NCBI RefSeq assembly: GCF_028640845.1
Contig: NC_080539.1
Coordinates: 304,578,016-304,642,015, forward strand
Length of the DNA: 64,000 nucleotides
Direction of reading: 5' to 3'
Source of the DNA: Ahaetulla prasina
Taxonomy: Eukaryota; Chordata; Lepidosauria; Squamata; Colubridae
The notes under the pieces are model-generated. The model did no database searches and was not told the origin of the DNA. It saw only the letters and a program-made list of their open reading frames with translations. The position numbers and the translations under genes were made by a program. Shown here in pieces: positions 35,901 through 50,900 of the stretch; within the stretch, counting starts at the first letter, position 1, and the number at the start of each line of letters is the position of its first letter.

Positions 35901-38900
35901 AAGTACATTGAATGAGAAGGGATAAAATTCATTTCAAACAAAACAGGACAGAACTGCCTAGTTACAAAATATACCTCTTAAGAACTTGCATTCAACCTAT
36001 AACGCTACAAAAACATAGCTAACTAATTAGATAGGGACATGGTAGCTCAGTGGCAGTGAGATTGACACTGAGCTTGTCAGTCAAAAGGTTGGCAGTTCCG
36101 CGGTTTGAATCCCTAGTGCCGCATAACAGGCTGAGCTCCCATTACTTGTCCCAGCTTCTGACAACCTAGCAGTTTGAAAGCACATAAAAAATGCAAGTAG
36201 AAAAATAGAGACCACCTTTAGTGGGAAGGCAGCAGCGTTCTGTGAGCCTTTGGCGTTTAGTCATGCCGGCCACATGACCACGTGAGACGTCTTTGGACAG
36301 CGCTGGCTCTTTAAAATGGAGATGAGCACCGTCCCCTAGAGTCAGGAACGACTGGCACATATGTGTGAGGGGAACCTTTCCCTTTTAACTATATTAGAGA
36401 CTTTTAAACTGTTATATTTTTGTGACTTTCGGCTATTAACCAAAATAGAACCATTCACAATATAACAACTTTGACCAAATAATGAAATAAATAAAAACAT
36501 CACTAAAAGACTATCCCTGTAATAATTAACATTTTGATAGTAACACTGTTAAGTAATTAATATAAATTAAAAGTGCCCTTTTGAAAAAGACAGCAGAACA
36601 GCTCAAATAGAAGAACCACCAACTTAAGTCTGGCTAAGGTAAGTCAGCAAATGTATTTAATGAGAAAATGGTTTCAAAAGAAAATAATGTTGTTTGGCAT
36701 CTTTTTGAATGACTCCATATATTCGAGCTAGAAAGCCAATGTATAGAAGTGTCTAAAAGAGAGGAAGGAAGACCATATTCCATTAATGGGAAGCAGTGAT
36801 ACAATTCAAGGGGAAAAAGAGATATTCAACTGCAAAGCCATATATTGGAAATATTCTTTTGGATGGCATGGGAGAAAACAAACTTCTAGATGTTAGTGAC
36901 ACAATTATTAGACTATTCTTCTGGAGAAGATGTATTTATCACTTACTCTCATAACTTTAAAATAGTTCACAGCTATTACTGAATTCTTCCAGGATGATTT
37001 TGACTACTTATCCTGCCAAAATATCATTTCAAATCTCATGACCCCGAACACTCCACTGATTCAAAAAAAAAAATCAACTTTCTTTTTGTTTCTATGTTAA
37101 CATGTTAATGTTATGCACTAATGCAACTTACATTAAAGGAGTGCATTTACATTCTAGTAACAAATAATGTAAGTACTGAATGGGGGAAAACATTCCGGGA
37201 AGGTCAGGAATAAATTAATCAAAACTAAATTTTCCAATCTAGATGGTGGGCATAATCCAGCAAATCCTGAGGAAAATAAAATTGCTTCCCAATTTGACTC
37301 CTGCCTTTAAGACCGGTTCCCTAATTTAGAGAAGGGTTGATACAACATTAAGAATTGTTGAGAAGGAATTGAAACTGAAGAACTCCAGGAGGGCCAATCC
37401 AATCGCTTTCCTATACATACATACGTAAGTGCTTATCCATTAAATAGGACAGCAGGATCTGCCATTTCAGAATTACTTACACAATTGCATAAAATAATAG
37501 CAAAATATTTGCTGTATTCTGTACCTGGATTACGAAGCATTATGGGCTGTAAACTGGACTGTGCTCCTGAAGTTTGAAGTTGATGCAAGGGAACAAGTTG
37601 GATAATCTGGCCATTGGGGTGTCGGTAGAGATTAACAGCACCTGGATGTCTCAAAGGTTGTAAAACTACTCTTTTGCCGGAAGCAAGTTGCATATTTTGT
37701 GAAGGTCGCAAGGTAGAAGAACACTGCTGTACTGGAATCAAAATAAATCGGGTTCCCATACGATACTCTGCTCCACGAGGCAGACCTGGAGGACTTGTAG
37801 CACCTGTATTATTGCGAAAAAAACATTCTTCTTAGCCAATTCTTAATACACAAGTAAAATTTGCAGACTATTTTACAAAGTTGAGATGCAAATTTTGCTG
37901 TAACTAGTGCTTCCCAAGATAGATCAAGAAAAAATTTTAGATCCGTTTTTGCATTTCGGGGATTTAAAGAGACAAGAAAGATTCCATGTCTTTATTCCCT
38001 CTCCTGATGAAGATTCTACAACTGGAAGAAGAGAACTCATTATTACCAAACCCAAAGTATATAAAGGGGTATAATAGTACAGTTATAGTAATAACATGAA
38101 GAACCAGGCCTTACTATTACAAAAAAAGTGTAGTTCATTGGTGTGGTAGTATCTGGAGACAACATAATTGATAAAAAAACATGAAAAAATATCAAAATAC
38201 TATGATTTTTAAATTGAGATTGAAACATTATAGAGGGGAGAAATAAATTTTCATGCCAATTATAATTAGTAAAATACTTAGAGGAATCACCAAGTACTCC
38301 AACTTTGTAAACTATGATGCCCTACTTTAGCAGACTACCCTATTTGGAACAGTGCATATGTTATGGCAAAATGTCCATGTGTCCTTGGCTAGGAACTGAT
38401 AACATTAATAACAATAAAAACAACAAAGATTATAGCTTTTGTATCTATTTGTGTTTAAAACTATTGGACTGAAAATTCAAGTCCTGTCTTGGAGAAAAAA
38501 ACAGCTAAGCCATATTGCACTACTCTAATGGCAAACATTCCAAACATTTCCAAGAAAAATGCAGAGTTCTCCATGCAGTTGTTGTCAAAACTGAAGAGTG
38601 ACTTTGAAAGCATGTGCATGCACAAACACACATATTTCCTGCTCTCTTTTGGAACAGAATTCGCTATCCCACAAATAGTGATCCTAAAAGTGGTCCTGAA
38701 ATTAAGTGAAATTGTATACTCCTCAAATAAAAGTGCAGTTGTAAAGAATTCTGAGCAGAAAGAACAGGAGGGAAATGAGTTTCTTTTTTGACATCAGTCC
38801 CAATTAAAGGAGGGAAATCTATTCTCCCAGCAATTGTGCTTGAGAGCACTGTGAAGAAGAGGAATGTGGTACGCACATATATTTCTATACTTCTAAACAG

Positions 38901-41900
38901 AAAAGAATTTACATTAATATATTGAATATTCTGGGAGCTTCCAAATTTTGTATGTTTTATTCTATTTAGTCTGAAATGGTGTAGGGTTTCCTGCCTCGAC
39001 AGGGAGTTGGACTAGAAGACCTCCAAGGTCCCTTCCAACTCTGTTATTATGCTATGTTATGTTATGTTAGTATCAGCCATATATCCCATGATCACTGAAT
39101 AAAATTTGCTTCTTCTAACCTGATTAAGACCTGGTAAGCGTGTGTGTATGCGCCAACTCACCACTTGTGCAAGTTGAGCTGTGCACATGCGCACCAGCCC
39201 GCTGCTTGAACATGTCGAGCTATGTGCATGCATGCCAGCCAGCTGCTCGTGCAAGTCGAGCTGCATGCTTGCACACTGGTCTGCCATTCGTGCAAGTGAG
39301 TTGTGCATGCTGGCCCGTTTGTGCAAGTTGAGCTGCACACGTGCATGGTGGCCTGCTGCTTACGCAAATTGAGTTTTGCATATACATGCCAGCCTGCTGC
39401 TCACACAAGTCAAACTACATGCTTGGAGAGTGGCCTGCTGCTTGCACAAGTCAAGCTTCATGCATGCGCAATGGCCCATCGCTTGTGCAAGTCAAGCTAC
39501 ATGCTGGCGCACTGGCTCACTGCTTGCACAAGTTGAGGTGTGTGCATGCACATCAGCCCACAACTGATACAAGCCAAGCTGCATGTGTGCTGGGCCACCA
39601 TTCAAACAGCCCATAGCCCGGTAGTGGGTCGTGGCCTGGGGGTGGGGACCCCTGCTCTACCTCATTACAGGTTGGCTGGCAATGCAAAGATTCAATCAAA
39701 ACAAACATCTGTAGCAAGAAGTGATGATAACTAGAAGTTTTACCCTGTTTTTGATTTGATGGAGGGCTTTTTTGAATTCCTGAGAGTCCAGCGGGTTGAA
39801 CGCAGCTAATTGATGAAGTTGGTGAAGTCACAGTGAGTGGGATTACAGCTGTAGATGTAGAAACTGGAGTTGAAGACTGAGCAAAAGGCATGCTTGTAAC
39901 TGGCTTTGTTATTTCCATAGTATCTGTGGCTGAGGATATATTTATTTCTTGTTTTCCAACAGTATTCATACAAGTAATGTCAGGAGGACTGTTATTCTGC
40001 AAAGGGCTAGAAATTGTTACAGGAAGTGATGCTACAGAAGTTATAGCAATTGTAGTATCAACTGTGGTTGAACCAGCAGAAAGTGAGATAGATTTGGTAT
40101 TAGATTTCTGTGGTCCTGTCAGAGATTGAGATGATCCAGTTTCAGAAGCCTTCTTCTGTAGACCTCCAACTGTATTTAGACAGGTCAACCGATTGGTCAC
40201 ATCATCTAATAATGGCCGAGGAGCTAAAAAGAAATATTTTCAAAGTCAATATATTAATATTTTTATTTTATATTTTCTACATATATGCCAGTGATTGATT
40301 CTGGTTGCATTTCCTTATTAAAGGAAGTCAAATATATAAGAAACTCTCTTATGCTCCCCATGTCTTAAAAGCTTCAGTTATGAATCCATCTAAGCGCAGT
40401 AAATATAAAAATGATTATATGCAAGCAAAAGCTAATTTTAAATAGTTTAAAATATTTCAGAGTTGGCATTTCTCTGTTTCCTTACCTGAAGCTTACTAAT
40501 GACAAAGTTAGGGACAAATCACAGAAAAAAATAAGATAATTTTTTTTCCTGAAAAAATTAAACAATAAAGTATTTCCTAATATTTTGAATAACATGTTTT
40601 GAATAACACCTAAAATAAAATATATTGTTTAAAAAAATGAAATCCGGTTTAACAGAGAGCAGAAGCAGCCTTTTAGTCCCAATGTCCCAAAGGTGCTTTT
40701 TCTAAAAGGCAACTGGACTTTTTTGGTTTTGGTTTTCTTTGAAAATGTTTCGCTTCTCATCCAAGAAGCTTTTTCAATTCTTCAGAAGTTCTTCATTTCC
40801 ATCCTCACATTGTCTTGTTTTTTAATTTAAGTCTTGTCATTTTTCTCCATGGTTGGCTTAGCAGTATATCAGAATCAATGGCACTAGGCAACATGATAGA
40901 ACAAAGCACTCTTCGTTCTTCATTCATTTCTTTTACAATATGACAGGGAAAAAATCCGACCTACCTATCTGTCTCTGTGCTGAGACACGAGCAGTGGAGA
41001 CTGATGTAGTATCAGTAGAAAATGGAGTTTTAGATGTTTCTGATGTGGACACTTCAGTTGGCAGTGATTCAGAAACAGCAAGTTTATTACTAGGTGCTAT
41101 CTTGAGGATCATTGTTGAGAGATCAAACATGGTTGGTTGCAGTCTACCCGTGAGATAAGCTGCTAGATGACTGGCTGGATGCAATGCTCCCATCTGTCCC
41201 AAAAGAAGTTTGGCTTGAGGAGAATTTTTACCATTAACCTGAAATAAAAGAGGCAAAATGCCACACCCACTACCACAGCATGGTTCAACAGAGTCTAGAA
41301 CATGCTAATTTAATTTGTAGCAATAGAATAGTGGTGTCTTAAAAAAAAAACCTGAAATCAATTCCATTGAACCTCTTCTAAAATTTATTTCAATTTAAAA
41401 AGCAATTTGCAGCACCACATGAATTACTGTTGTTTGGAAACTTATTCTTAACCCATCTTATTCTAAATGAAGTATTTTTATTCAGAGCCTGGTCATGTGT
41501 TTTATTTAAAAAAAAATCCACAGGAAGAACTTCACTTAATAAAATATTAAACAATAAGTATCAAAACTCTTTTCTTACAGGTAGTCCTCAACTTACGATT
41601 AGTCGCTTAGCAACCATTCGAAGTCACAATGGAATTCCCTAGGAATACTTATGACCCAGATTTGAGATTCCAGCAGTTCCTACTCCCACAATCACATGAT
41701 TACACTTTGAGCACTTGGCAACAGAGCTGCATTTACAGTGTTCCATGGTCACGTAACTGCATTTATGACAGTTTCCCCAAAAACTAGCATTTACTTTCAA
41801 TTTTTGGCAAAACCATGCCCGTAATGAACCACGGCTTCCCTTAACAACCAGTGTTCACTTAATAAACAAAGCAAAAAAGTTAATAAAATTGGATCAGTCA

Positions 41901-44900
41901 TGTGGGTGACGCAATTTAGGACCATCATAATGGCGATGGGCGGCTCATTATAGTCATAACTTGAAGACTACCCGTACTTGGACAAATGTTCTTCTGATTG
42001 ATAAATGAAGAATTTCTAGGCTAACTGTTTACCCTGCTTATTAGCTGAAGAAGCACAAATAAATTTACAATTTTTGATTTGAGTGTTTTAACACACTGCC
42101 TTCTACTTCAGTAACATGGCCAAGGTTAGGACAAAAAGAGGTTAAAGTCAGCAGTCAATACTAATAGGCAACAAATTAGAAAGAAAACTCATCTGTTTAT
42201 AATGTAGAAAGAGTATCTGCAAGGAAAAAAATCAAGTAATCAGAGAGTTTAGAGTGACTCTACAAATAAGATCAGGAATCCTATTCATCCTATTCTGTCC
42301 CTCTCCACTTAAGAATAACAAATACTAACAAATATTAGGGCTGGAGGTAGCATTCTATACACTGAAATCCAAACTGTCCCAGAAGAATCCCCTACCTGAA
42401 TTGAACCGGAGGGATTCAAATCATATTTGCATTTGTTAGCAATCAGCTTTCCTGCAGAAGAAAGTCCTGCATAAAAGGGTAAACCTTTCTTCCTCTGTTC
42501 CTGTAATTTCTCAGGGGTTGTTAATTTTTCTGTTCTTTTGCCCGGTGACAATCCAGCATTATGTGACTCAACAATGACAGGAGGGCTTTGGTTCTTGTTC
42601 TGACATGGTGGCATGGAGATTTTCACTCGCGAAGAATAGATGGGTGTGTGCTTTTCATCCCAGGTTTTGGTTTCAGATTCTAGCTCAATAATAAAATGGC
42701 CCACTTTGAGCAATTTAGGCATCTTATTTCTGATATGCTGTGATAAGATATTCAAGATCTCTTTGCGATCTTCCTCCCAGTTGCAATCAGAAATAATCTC
42801 AATTAGTTTGTTTTTGCCATCTGGGGTAATACGATGTACATAAGAAGTAGATGGATCCCCAGCACTACAGGAAAACCACCAGCTTTTCTCTAGGAAAGAA
42901 TGGAAAAAGGTTTCTGAAATATTGCAACTTTACAACTTACAATTTAACTTGGACTTGTTCTGTTATTTTCGTCAACATGAAAAAAGTCACAAGGGGAAAT
43001 ACCAAAAGAAACAGATCTAAGTAACAGTATCATACTTTATTAATAATAAAACTACAATATTTAGGCGCTAAACACATTCGAATTTTATATTGGATATATA
43101 TTTATTAATATACTGAGATAACAAATCTTAGAAAATGTATGCTATAAAACAATCAATCTAGTAAAAATCATACTTTCTGCTAACCTAATTTTCTGTCAAC
43201 ATTTCTATGATTCTTGTTGCTCATATTTTATCATACCAATATATAATTATTGACTCTTTCAAATTTCCCAAATTATATAAAGTTTGTGTTACTGCCAATG
43301 ATGGTATCTGATTAGATTTTATCTGGCAATTGTGAATTTTACCCTTCAAAATTATTTAAGAATTGTAGGATATTTTTGAACTTTTGCTAATACTTTTTTT
43401 TGCGAAAACTTTATTTTCTGGCTAGAGATACTCAGAAGCAGAGTAGTGTTTTCCATTCATCAGCTACATTTATATAAATCTTGCATTAAGGCTGTAGTTA
43501 AACCTATGTCATGATATATTATTTTAATTGAAAAATATGGATAAAGTAACAGGGTTAATAGAAACAGTCATAACTGGCTATACTTCTAATCTGAAATGCA
43601 AATATTATTGTTCAATGTGATTTTTCTTTCTTTTCTAGTGTTTTTCCCTAAGTGAAGTATCCACTTTTTTTTCCAGATCAACAGTAATTAACCAACTGGC
43701 TTGTTGCAGGGGACGGCAGGAGAGACAGAGAGAGAAAAGAGAGTTTGGTCTAAGTGGTTAAGGCATCAGGCTAGAAATCTGGAGACTGTAAGTTCAGGTC
43801 CTGCTTTAGCCATGAAAGACAGGTGGGTTGACCTTACTCCAGTCACTCTCTCAGACCAACTCACCTCCCAGGGTTGTTGTGGTAAAAATAAGAGGAGGAG
43901 AAGGAGTATTAGAGTATTTGCTACCTTGTTTATAATAAAGTAATAAAGGTGGTATATAAGGTGGAATGTAAGTGAGTAAGTAAGTAAATAAATAAATACA
44001 CATACACATGTGCAGGATATAGTTTTTACATTTTTCATTAAAATTTAGACTTTGCTATTAACAAAATAACTGAAATGTAAAACTAAATTAGTTATCATTT
44101 TGTCTGATTCAACTCATGTAACAAGTATTTTAAATTCTAGACTTATTTTCTGTTTTAACAGATTCAATGTTTTTTGCCACTGAGTTAACATAAAATTACT
44201 GTATTCTTTGGAGTATAAAAAAACTTAGTTTTTGGGGAGGAAAATAAGAAAAAAAGGTGATTGGCGGGTACATTGGCCTCCCGGAATACCCCCAATCAGC
44301 TGTTCCCAGAGGTGAATTTTAGCAACAGGTTCGTTGGTTGTGAGCTCTGTGCCTTGCTTTTTTTTTCAGCCTCTGAAACTTCAAAATTTCAGAGGCTTTT
44401 TTTTTCTGAAGCTCCATTTGGAGGATTTTTTCTGAAGCTTCATTTCTGAGGCTTTTTTCAGCCTCTGAAACCTCCATTTGAGAGGCTAGGCGGGGCTACA
44501 TTCAGAGTATAAGATGCACCCAGATTCTCACCCTCTTTTTTTGGGGGGGAAAGTGCATCTTATACTCCGAAAAATAGAGTTGTTACAGTGTTACAGTAAG
44601 CTGTACTGCCTCAGATCGAATTGGGGTAGTACAGAGTAGTCCTTAGTTAATGATCATACAAACAGCAACCGTTACAACTGTGCTGAAAAAATTGTAGTTA
44701 TGCTCAAACCCTCAAAGTTAGAATCATACAGCATCCCTGTGGTCACATGATCAAAATTTGGGCACTTTGCAGCCTGCTCAATTAATGACAGCAACTGGAA
44801 CTGCTACTGCTATGCAATGCGGTCATTTGATGTTGTGCTATACAACTGCATCACTTAAATGAAAATTCTGACCCCAATTACCACTTTTAACCAAGATCTA

Positions 44901-47900
44901 CCTGTACTCTGTATATATTTAACATATGTACAGAGATATAAAAACAGAGACACGTTTTGTTTTATATATATATATATATATATTTATTTATTTATTTATT
45001 TTTATTTATTTTTTCATATTTATATACCGCCCTATCTCCCTAGGGACTCAGGGCGGTTCACAGGCAAGTAAAAACATATAAATACAGACTAAAATAACAA
45101 TTAAAAAACTTATTCTAATAAGCCAGATTATTAAAAACAATATAAATGATAAAAACCCATTAAAAACCAACAAATTTAAAATCTAATCCAGTCCTGCGCA
45201 GATGAATAAGTGTGTTTTAAGCTCGCGACGGAAGGTTCGGAGGTCCGGAAGTTGACAAAGTCCTGGAGGGAGTTCGTTCCAGAGGGCGGGAGCCCCCACA
45301 GAGAAGGCCCTTCCTCTGGGTGTCGCCAGACGACACTGTCTCGCTGACGGCACCCTGAGGAGTCCCTCTCTGTGAGAGCGCACGGGTCGGTGAGAGGTAT
45401 TCGGTAGCAGTAGGCGGTCCCGTAAGTAGCCCGGCCCTATGCCATGGAGCGCTTTGAAGATGGTCACCAAAACCTTGAAGCGCACCCGGAAGGCCACAGG
45501 TAGCCAGTGCAGTCTGCGCAGGATAGGTGTCACACGGGAGCCACGAGGGGCTCCCTCTATCACCCGCGCAGCTGCATTCTGGACTAACTGAAGCCTCCGG
45601 ATGCCCCTCAAGGGGAGCCCCATGTAGAGAGCATTGCAGTAATCCAGACGAGATGTCACAAGGGCGTGAGTGACTGCGCATAAGGCATCCCGGTCTAGAA
45701 AGGGGCGCAACTGGCGCACCAGGCGAACCTGGTGGAAAGCTCTCCTGGAGACGGCCGTCAAGTGATCTTCAAAAGACAGCCGTTCATCCAGGAGAACGCC
45801 CAAGTTGCGCACCCTCTCCATCGGGGCCAATGACTCGCTCCCAACAGTCAGCCGTGGACTCAGCTGACTGTACCGGGATGCCGGCATCCACAGCCACTCT
45901 GTCTTGGAGGGATTGAGCTTGAGCCTGTTTCTCCCCATCCAGACCCGTACGGCTTCCAAACACCGGGACAGCACTTCAATGGGGTGGCCCGGTGTGGAAA
46001 AGTACAGCTGGGTGTCATCCGCGTACAGCTGGTACCTCACACCGAAACCACTGATGATCTCACCCAGCGGCTTCATATAGATGTTGAACAGAAGGGGCGA
46101 GAGAATCGACCCCTGCGGCACCCCACAAGTGAGGCGCCTCGGGGTCGACCTCTGCCCCCCCGTCAACACCGTCTGCGACCGGTCGGAGAGATAGGAGGAG
46201 AACCACCGATAAACGGTGCCTCTCACTCCCAATCCCTCCAACCGGCGCAGCAGGATACCATGGTCGATGGTATCAAAAGCCGCTGAGAGGTCTAATAGGA
46301 CCAGGGCAGAGGAACAACCCCTATCCCTGGCCCTCCAGAGATCATCCACCAACGCGACCAAAGCCGCCTCAGTGCTGTAACCGGGCCGGAAACCGGACTG
46401 GAACGGGTCTAGATAGACAGTTTCATCCAGGTGCAGGGGAAACTGATATGCCACCATACTCTCTACAACCTTCGCCGCGAAGCGAAGGTTGGAGACCGGA
46501 CGATAATTACCTAAAACAGCGGGTCAGGAAGGCTTCTTGAGGAGGGGCCTCACCACCGCCTCTTTCAAGGCGGCCGGAAAGACTCCCTCCAACAAGGAAG
46601 CGCTCGTAATCGCCTGGAGCCAGCCTCGTGTCACCTCCTGAGTGGCCAGCACCAACCAGGAGGGGCACGGGTCCAGTAAACACGTGGTGGCATTCAATCT
46701 ACCCAACAGCCTGTCCATGTCCTCGGGAGCCACAGGGTCAAACTCATCCCAGACAATATCACCAAGACCGCCCTCAGACGCCCCGTCTGAATCACCGCAA
46801 TTTTGGTCCAGACCGTCCCGAAGCTGAACGATTTTATCGTATAGATAACCGTTAAACTCCTCAGCACGTCCCTGCAACGAGTCATCCCGCTCCCCCTGGT
46901 GAAGGAGGGAACGGGTCACCCGAAACAGGGCGGCTGGGCTGTTATCTGCCGACGCAATGAGGGAGGAGGAGTAGCAACGCCTCGCTTCCCTCAGTGCCAC
47001 TAGGTAGGTCCTAGTATAGGATCTAACTAGTGTCCGATCAGCCTCTGAACGGCTGGACCTCCAGGAACTCTCTAGGCGTCTTGTCCGGCGTATAAAGTTT
47101 TACAAAAAAAATTTACCCATACATCCCCTCGTCCTCCCACCAACCCTCCCCCTTGCCCCTCCCCCCTCCCCCCAATCCCCCCACCCCACCCCCCAGACTT
47201 CCCAGAGCAATATACAGGGTATAATATCTAACAATCATAAGCTAGAATACACAAACTATCCATAGACTCCCATCCATCCCCTAGAACCTTAACTCCCCTT
47301 CTCCATAGTAAAGAAAAAGAAAAAGAAAAAAAGAAAAAAGAAAATATACAGTACGTTCTATTCATTCATAGTCTATTTGGTAGTTCTTAATTCAATATTT
47401 GTTTTAAAAATAGTCGATCCATCTTCTCCTTTCCAATATACATCTTTCTTGTGGATAGTCTTTCTGGTACGCTGAGATTTCTGCCTTCTCCAGTAAGTTC
47501 ACTGCTTTTAGCATCCAGTCTTCAATGATAAGCAAATGTTCTATCTTCCAATATTGCGCGGCCGGTAATCTAGCTACTAATATTAAATTTAAAATCAATT
47601 TAATTTGATTTTAAATTAAATGTTATCTTCTTCTTCAAGATATTTTGTATAATCCACCTAATTTATATATCCACCATATACAATAATACATAGTATCAGC
47701 CCAACCAGATCTCCAACATTTAAATTATAGTTTCAAATACATACACACCAGTATTTAGAATCTAGATATCATCTCTTTTTACAGAATTTTCCTCTTAAAT
47801 TTTTAACTTATATAAATTTAACATTTAGCCCAATTTCCCCTTTTATCATACAGTCCTTAACTAATTCCATTTCTTATTCTATTTTTATCAACACCTTATA

Positions 47901-50900
47901 TAACCCCTAATCAATTTTTATCCAGAATAACTTAGTTTTTAACAAATCCACCATATATAATCAAATAACATTGCATTTAAATTCCAGATCATCTACAAAA
48001 CATTTTATAAAACTTAACTAATTCCATTCCTTATTCTATTTTTATCAACACCTTATATTCCCAAATCAAATAACATTACTAATACTTCTTCAAAATTTAA
48101 ACACATACACAATACTTTTTAAATATATTCAAAAATTTCAGTTATGATTTTACCCTTTCCCATAAAAAGAAACTCTTTTCGCTTGATATTGCTGCTTCTT
48201 TACTCTTTGTTCTTTTTGTTTAATATCTATTCGAATCAATCTTTGCTCATTTAAATCCCCTTTTTCCAGTGTTTCTTCTTCAGCAATTGCCATCCCAACT
48301 TTAAATTGTGTGTGCTTTACTTCCTTCTCCCATTTTTTTCCAATCTCTACTTTACTTCCCATCTTAATTTCTAACAGTGGTGGACTTCCAGCCTTTAATA
48401 CATTAGTATAAAAATCTCTTGCCTTAAAAACTGTGTTAAGACGATATTTTCCTCCTTTATAATTTACTGTTAGTCCAGCTGGAACATCCCATCTATACTG
48501 AATCTGACGATTTCTAGGTTCATCCACCAAGAAAGTAAACTCCTTTCTAGATCTTAACATTTTAGGAGGAATTTCTTTGAACACTAATATCTCTTGTCCT
48601 GATATTTGAATTTTATTTTTATAAGATACTTGTAAAATTTCATTCCGAATCCTCCTAATTGTAAAATAGATAACATCTCTTGGTAACTGTCTCTGTCTGG
48701 CAACCCAGGAATTAACACGATAATTTTTTTCGATTTGAGTTACAAATTCTGCTGGTTGTTCTCCAAATATATGTGCAAAAGCATCTGCAAAAATATCTTT
48801 TAGATTCTCGCGCTTATTTTCTTTGAGACCTCTCTCTCTCAGGGCAAACTCCATCGATCTATATTGCAGCAAAACCAACTCTTCATCTGCCCTGTTCATC
48901 TTTGTCTGGACCTCCTCTATTTTATTTTCCAAATTCACATTAGCTTGATTAATTTCTTCCACTCTTCCATCCAACTGAACCGTGTAATCAAACAATCTTT
49001 GAAATACTGCCACCACATCTTCCCTTATATCCTTATTCCTAGTTTCAATAATGTCTTTTATTTGAGATATTTCCTCTTCAAGCTCCATAAATTTTTGATC
49101 TATAACAGAGGTTTGAAAGTCTAGAGCTTCTTCTAAAAGACCTTTTAAAAATCCTTTCAAATCTTCTTGTAGCTTTTGCATTTGAACTGGCAATATCCCA
49201 ACATCCTTAATAACACCAAGCTTTGTTTGCTTAGAAGCCATTTTTCACTTTAATTTTATACCTTACAACCGTCTCAATAAGTTCAATAAATCTTCAAATC
49301 TTTTCATAAACTCTGTATTTGGGTAAGGTAAATCAATTCTATAGTCCTTCCACTTTTCACTTTAAAATCTCTTCATGTAAATGTAAAATCCGGCAAGTTT
49401 AAAGAAGACTGAGAGCGCAATAATGTTAACAAAGACTTCCTTAAGTTTCACTTTCACACCCTTTTAAATGCAGGCACCATTTCCTTTGTTCTTCTTAAAT
49501 GTAGTCTGGGAACCGAGTTAAGGTCTGGTACTTGCCATTGCCAACACTCCTGTCATTGCTCTGTCTGCTTTAATCAAATTAAATCTTCATCTTGAAGCAG
49601 AGGTGGTCGTGGTGTTTTGTTCTGCTTAACAGCAGAAATGTCCCGGATCCGGAGCACTGTTGGGCTTTTCAGGGAGCTCTCACCCTTCTAGCCCCAGAAT
49701 TATTCCTGGGACTTTTTGGGGAGCTCTACCTCCGCCCAACTGCTCACCTTTCCCTCTTCTCCCAAGGGAAAGGTTTCCGAGCCGCCAGACAGCTGATTTT
49801 CGCTGTCTGAACGGCTCTACACGATCGCGGAGCTGGCGGTCTGAAAAGACCATCTTCAACACCTACGGTGCCACCAGAAGTCTTGTTATATGGCACTATA
49901 TGGTGTGGCCTGAGGTGTTTTGGTATGGTATGTTTTTGCTGTGCAGTTGGCCGTTAGGTTGGAAAGTTTTGAAAGTGCGGTGGATTGTGAATCTGAGAGG
50001 ATAGGATGGATCGTTCATGAAAGGGGGACTGAGAGAAGGGACTGAAAGTTCAGAAAGATGAGTATTTGAGAGATGGAATCAGAGCAGAAATTAAGTGGGA
50101 GGCTGCCTGTGGATTGGAGAGTTGGTTTTGTGCCCAACCCCCTCTAACTCCCAAGGGATTGAAACAATACAGGTAGTCCTCAACTTGCAACACAATTGAG
50201 CCCAGAATTTATGTTGCTAAATGAGAAATTTATTAAGTGGGTTTTGCCCCATTTTATGACTTTTCTTGACACTTTTGTTAAATGAATCACTGTAGTTGTT
50301 AAATTAGGAACTCAGTTGTTAAGGAATCTGGCTTCCCCGTTGATTTTGCTTGTCAGAAAGTCACAAAAGGCATCCTATAACCCCAGGACACTGCAACCGT
50401 CATAAATATAAACTAGTTGTCAAGCATCCGAATGTAAATTATATGACCATGCAGATGCTGCAATGGTCATAAGTGTAAAAAACGGTCATAAGTCACTTTT
50501 TTCAGTGCCATTGTAACTTCAAACAGTCATTAAATAAGCTGTTGTAAATTGAGGATTATCTGTATCAGGATCACGCAGTTAGAAAGGGCTGGAGTCTGGG
50601 AGCAGATGTTGCTTAACGATAGTGAGATTCAATTAACCAGGACAGCTTTATGAATACACTGCTTAACGATGGAAATGCCAGTCCCAATTGCCATCACAAG
50701 TCAAGGACTATTTAATAATCTATTAAGCAATCTTCAGAATTGCAAGAGGTCTCCTATGCAATTCCTTGCAATGATTAACATTATATATTTAAACTTTAAT
50801 TCATATTTGTGACTTTTATTTCTGAACTACACAGAGAACAATCCAGAGTGATGCAGGAATGTTATATAAAGAAAAACGAATTATTCACCATTGAGGGTCT

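Noticed and set aside
39057..39616. Many 60-100 codon frames on both strands
   Set aside because: They come from the 41-bp tandem array and have no independent coding evidence.
40961..40965. Alternative donor at 40960/40959 for the MGA exon 40965-41238
   Set aside because: It would end the exon in the wrong phase for the next exon; the donor after 40965 fits exactly.
39656..42395. A search for an extra mammalian-type MGA exon between 39744 and 42396
   Set aside because: I did not find a matching segment, and all phases close without it. The expectation rests on memory, so no loss is claimed.
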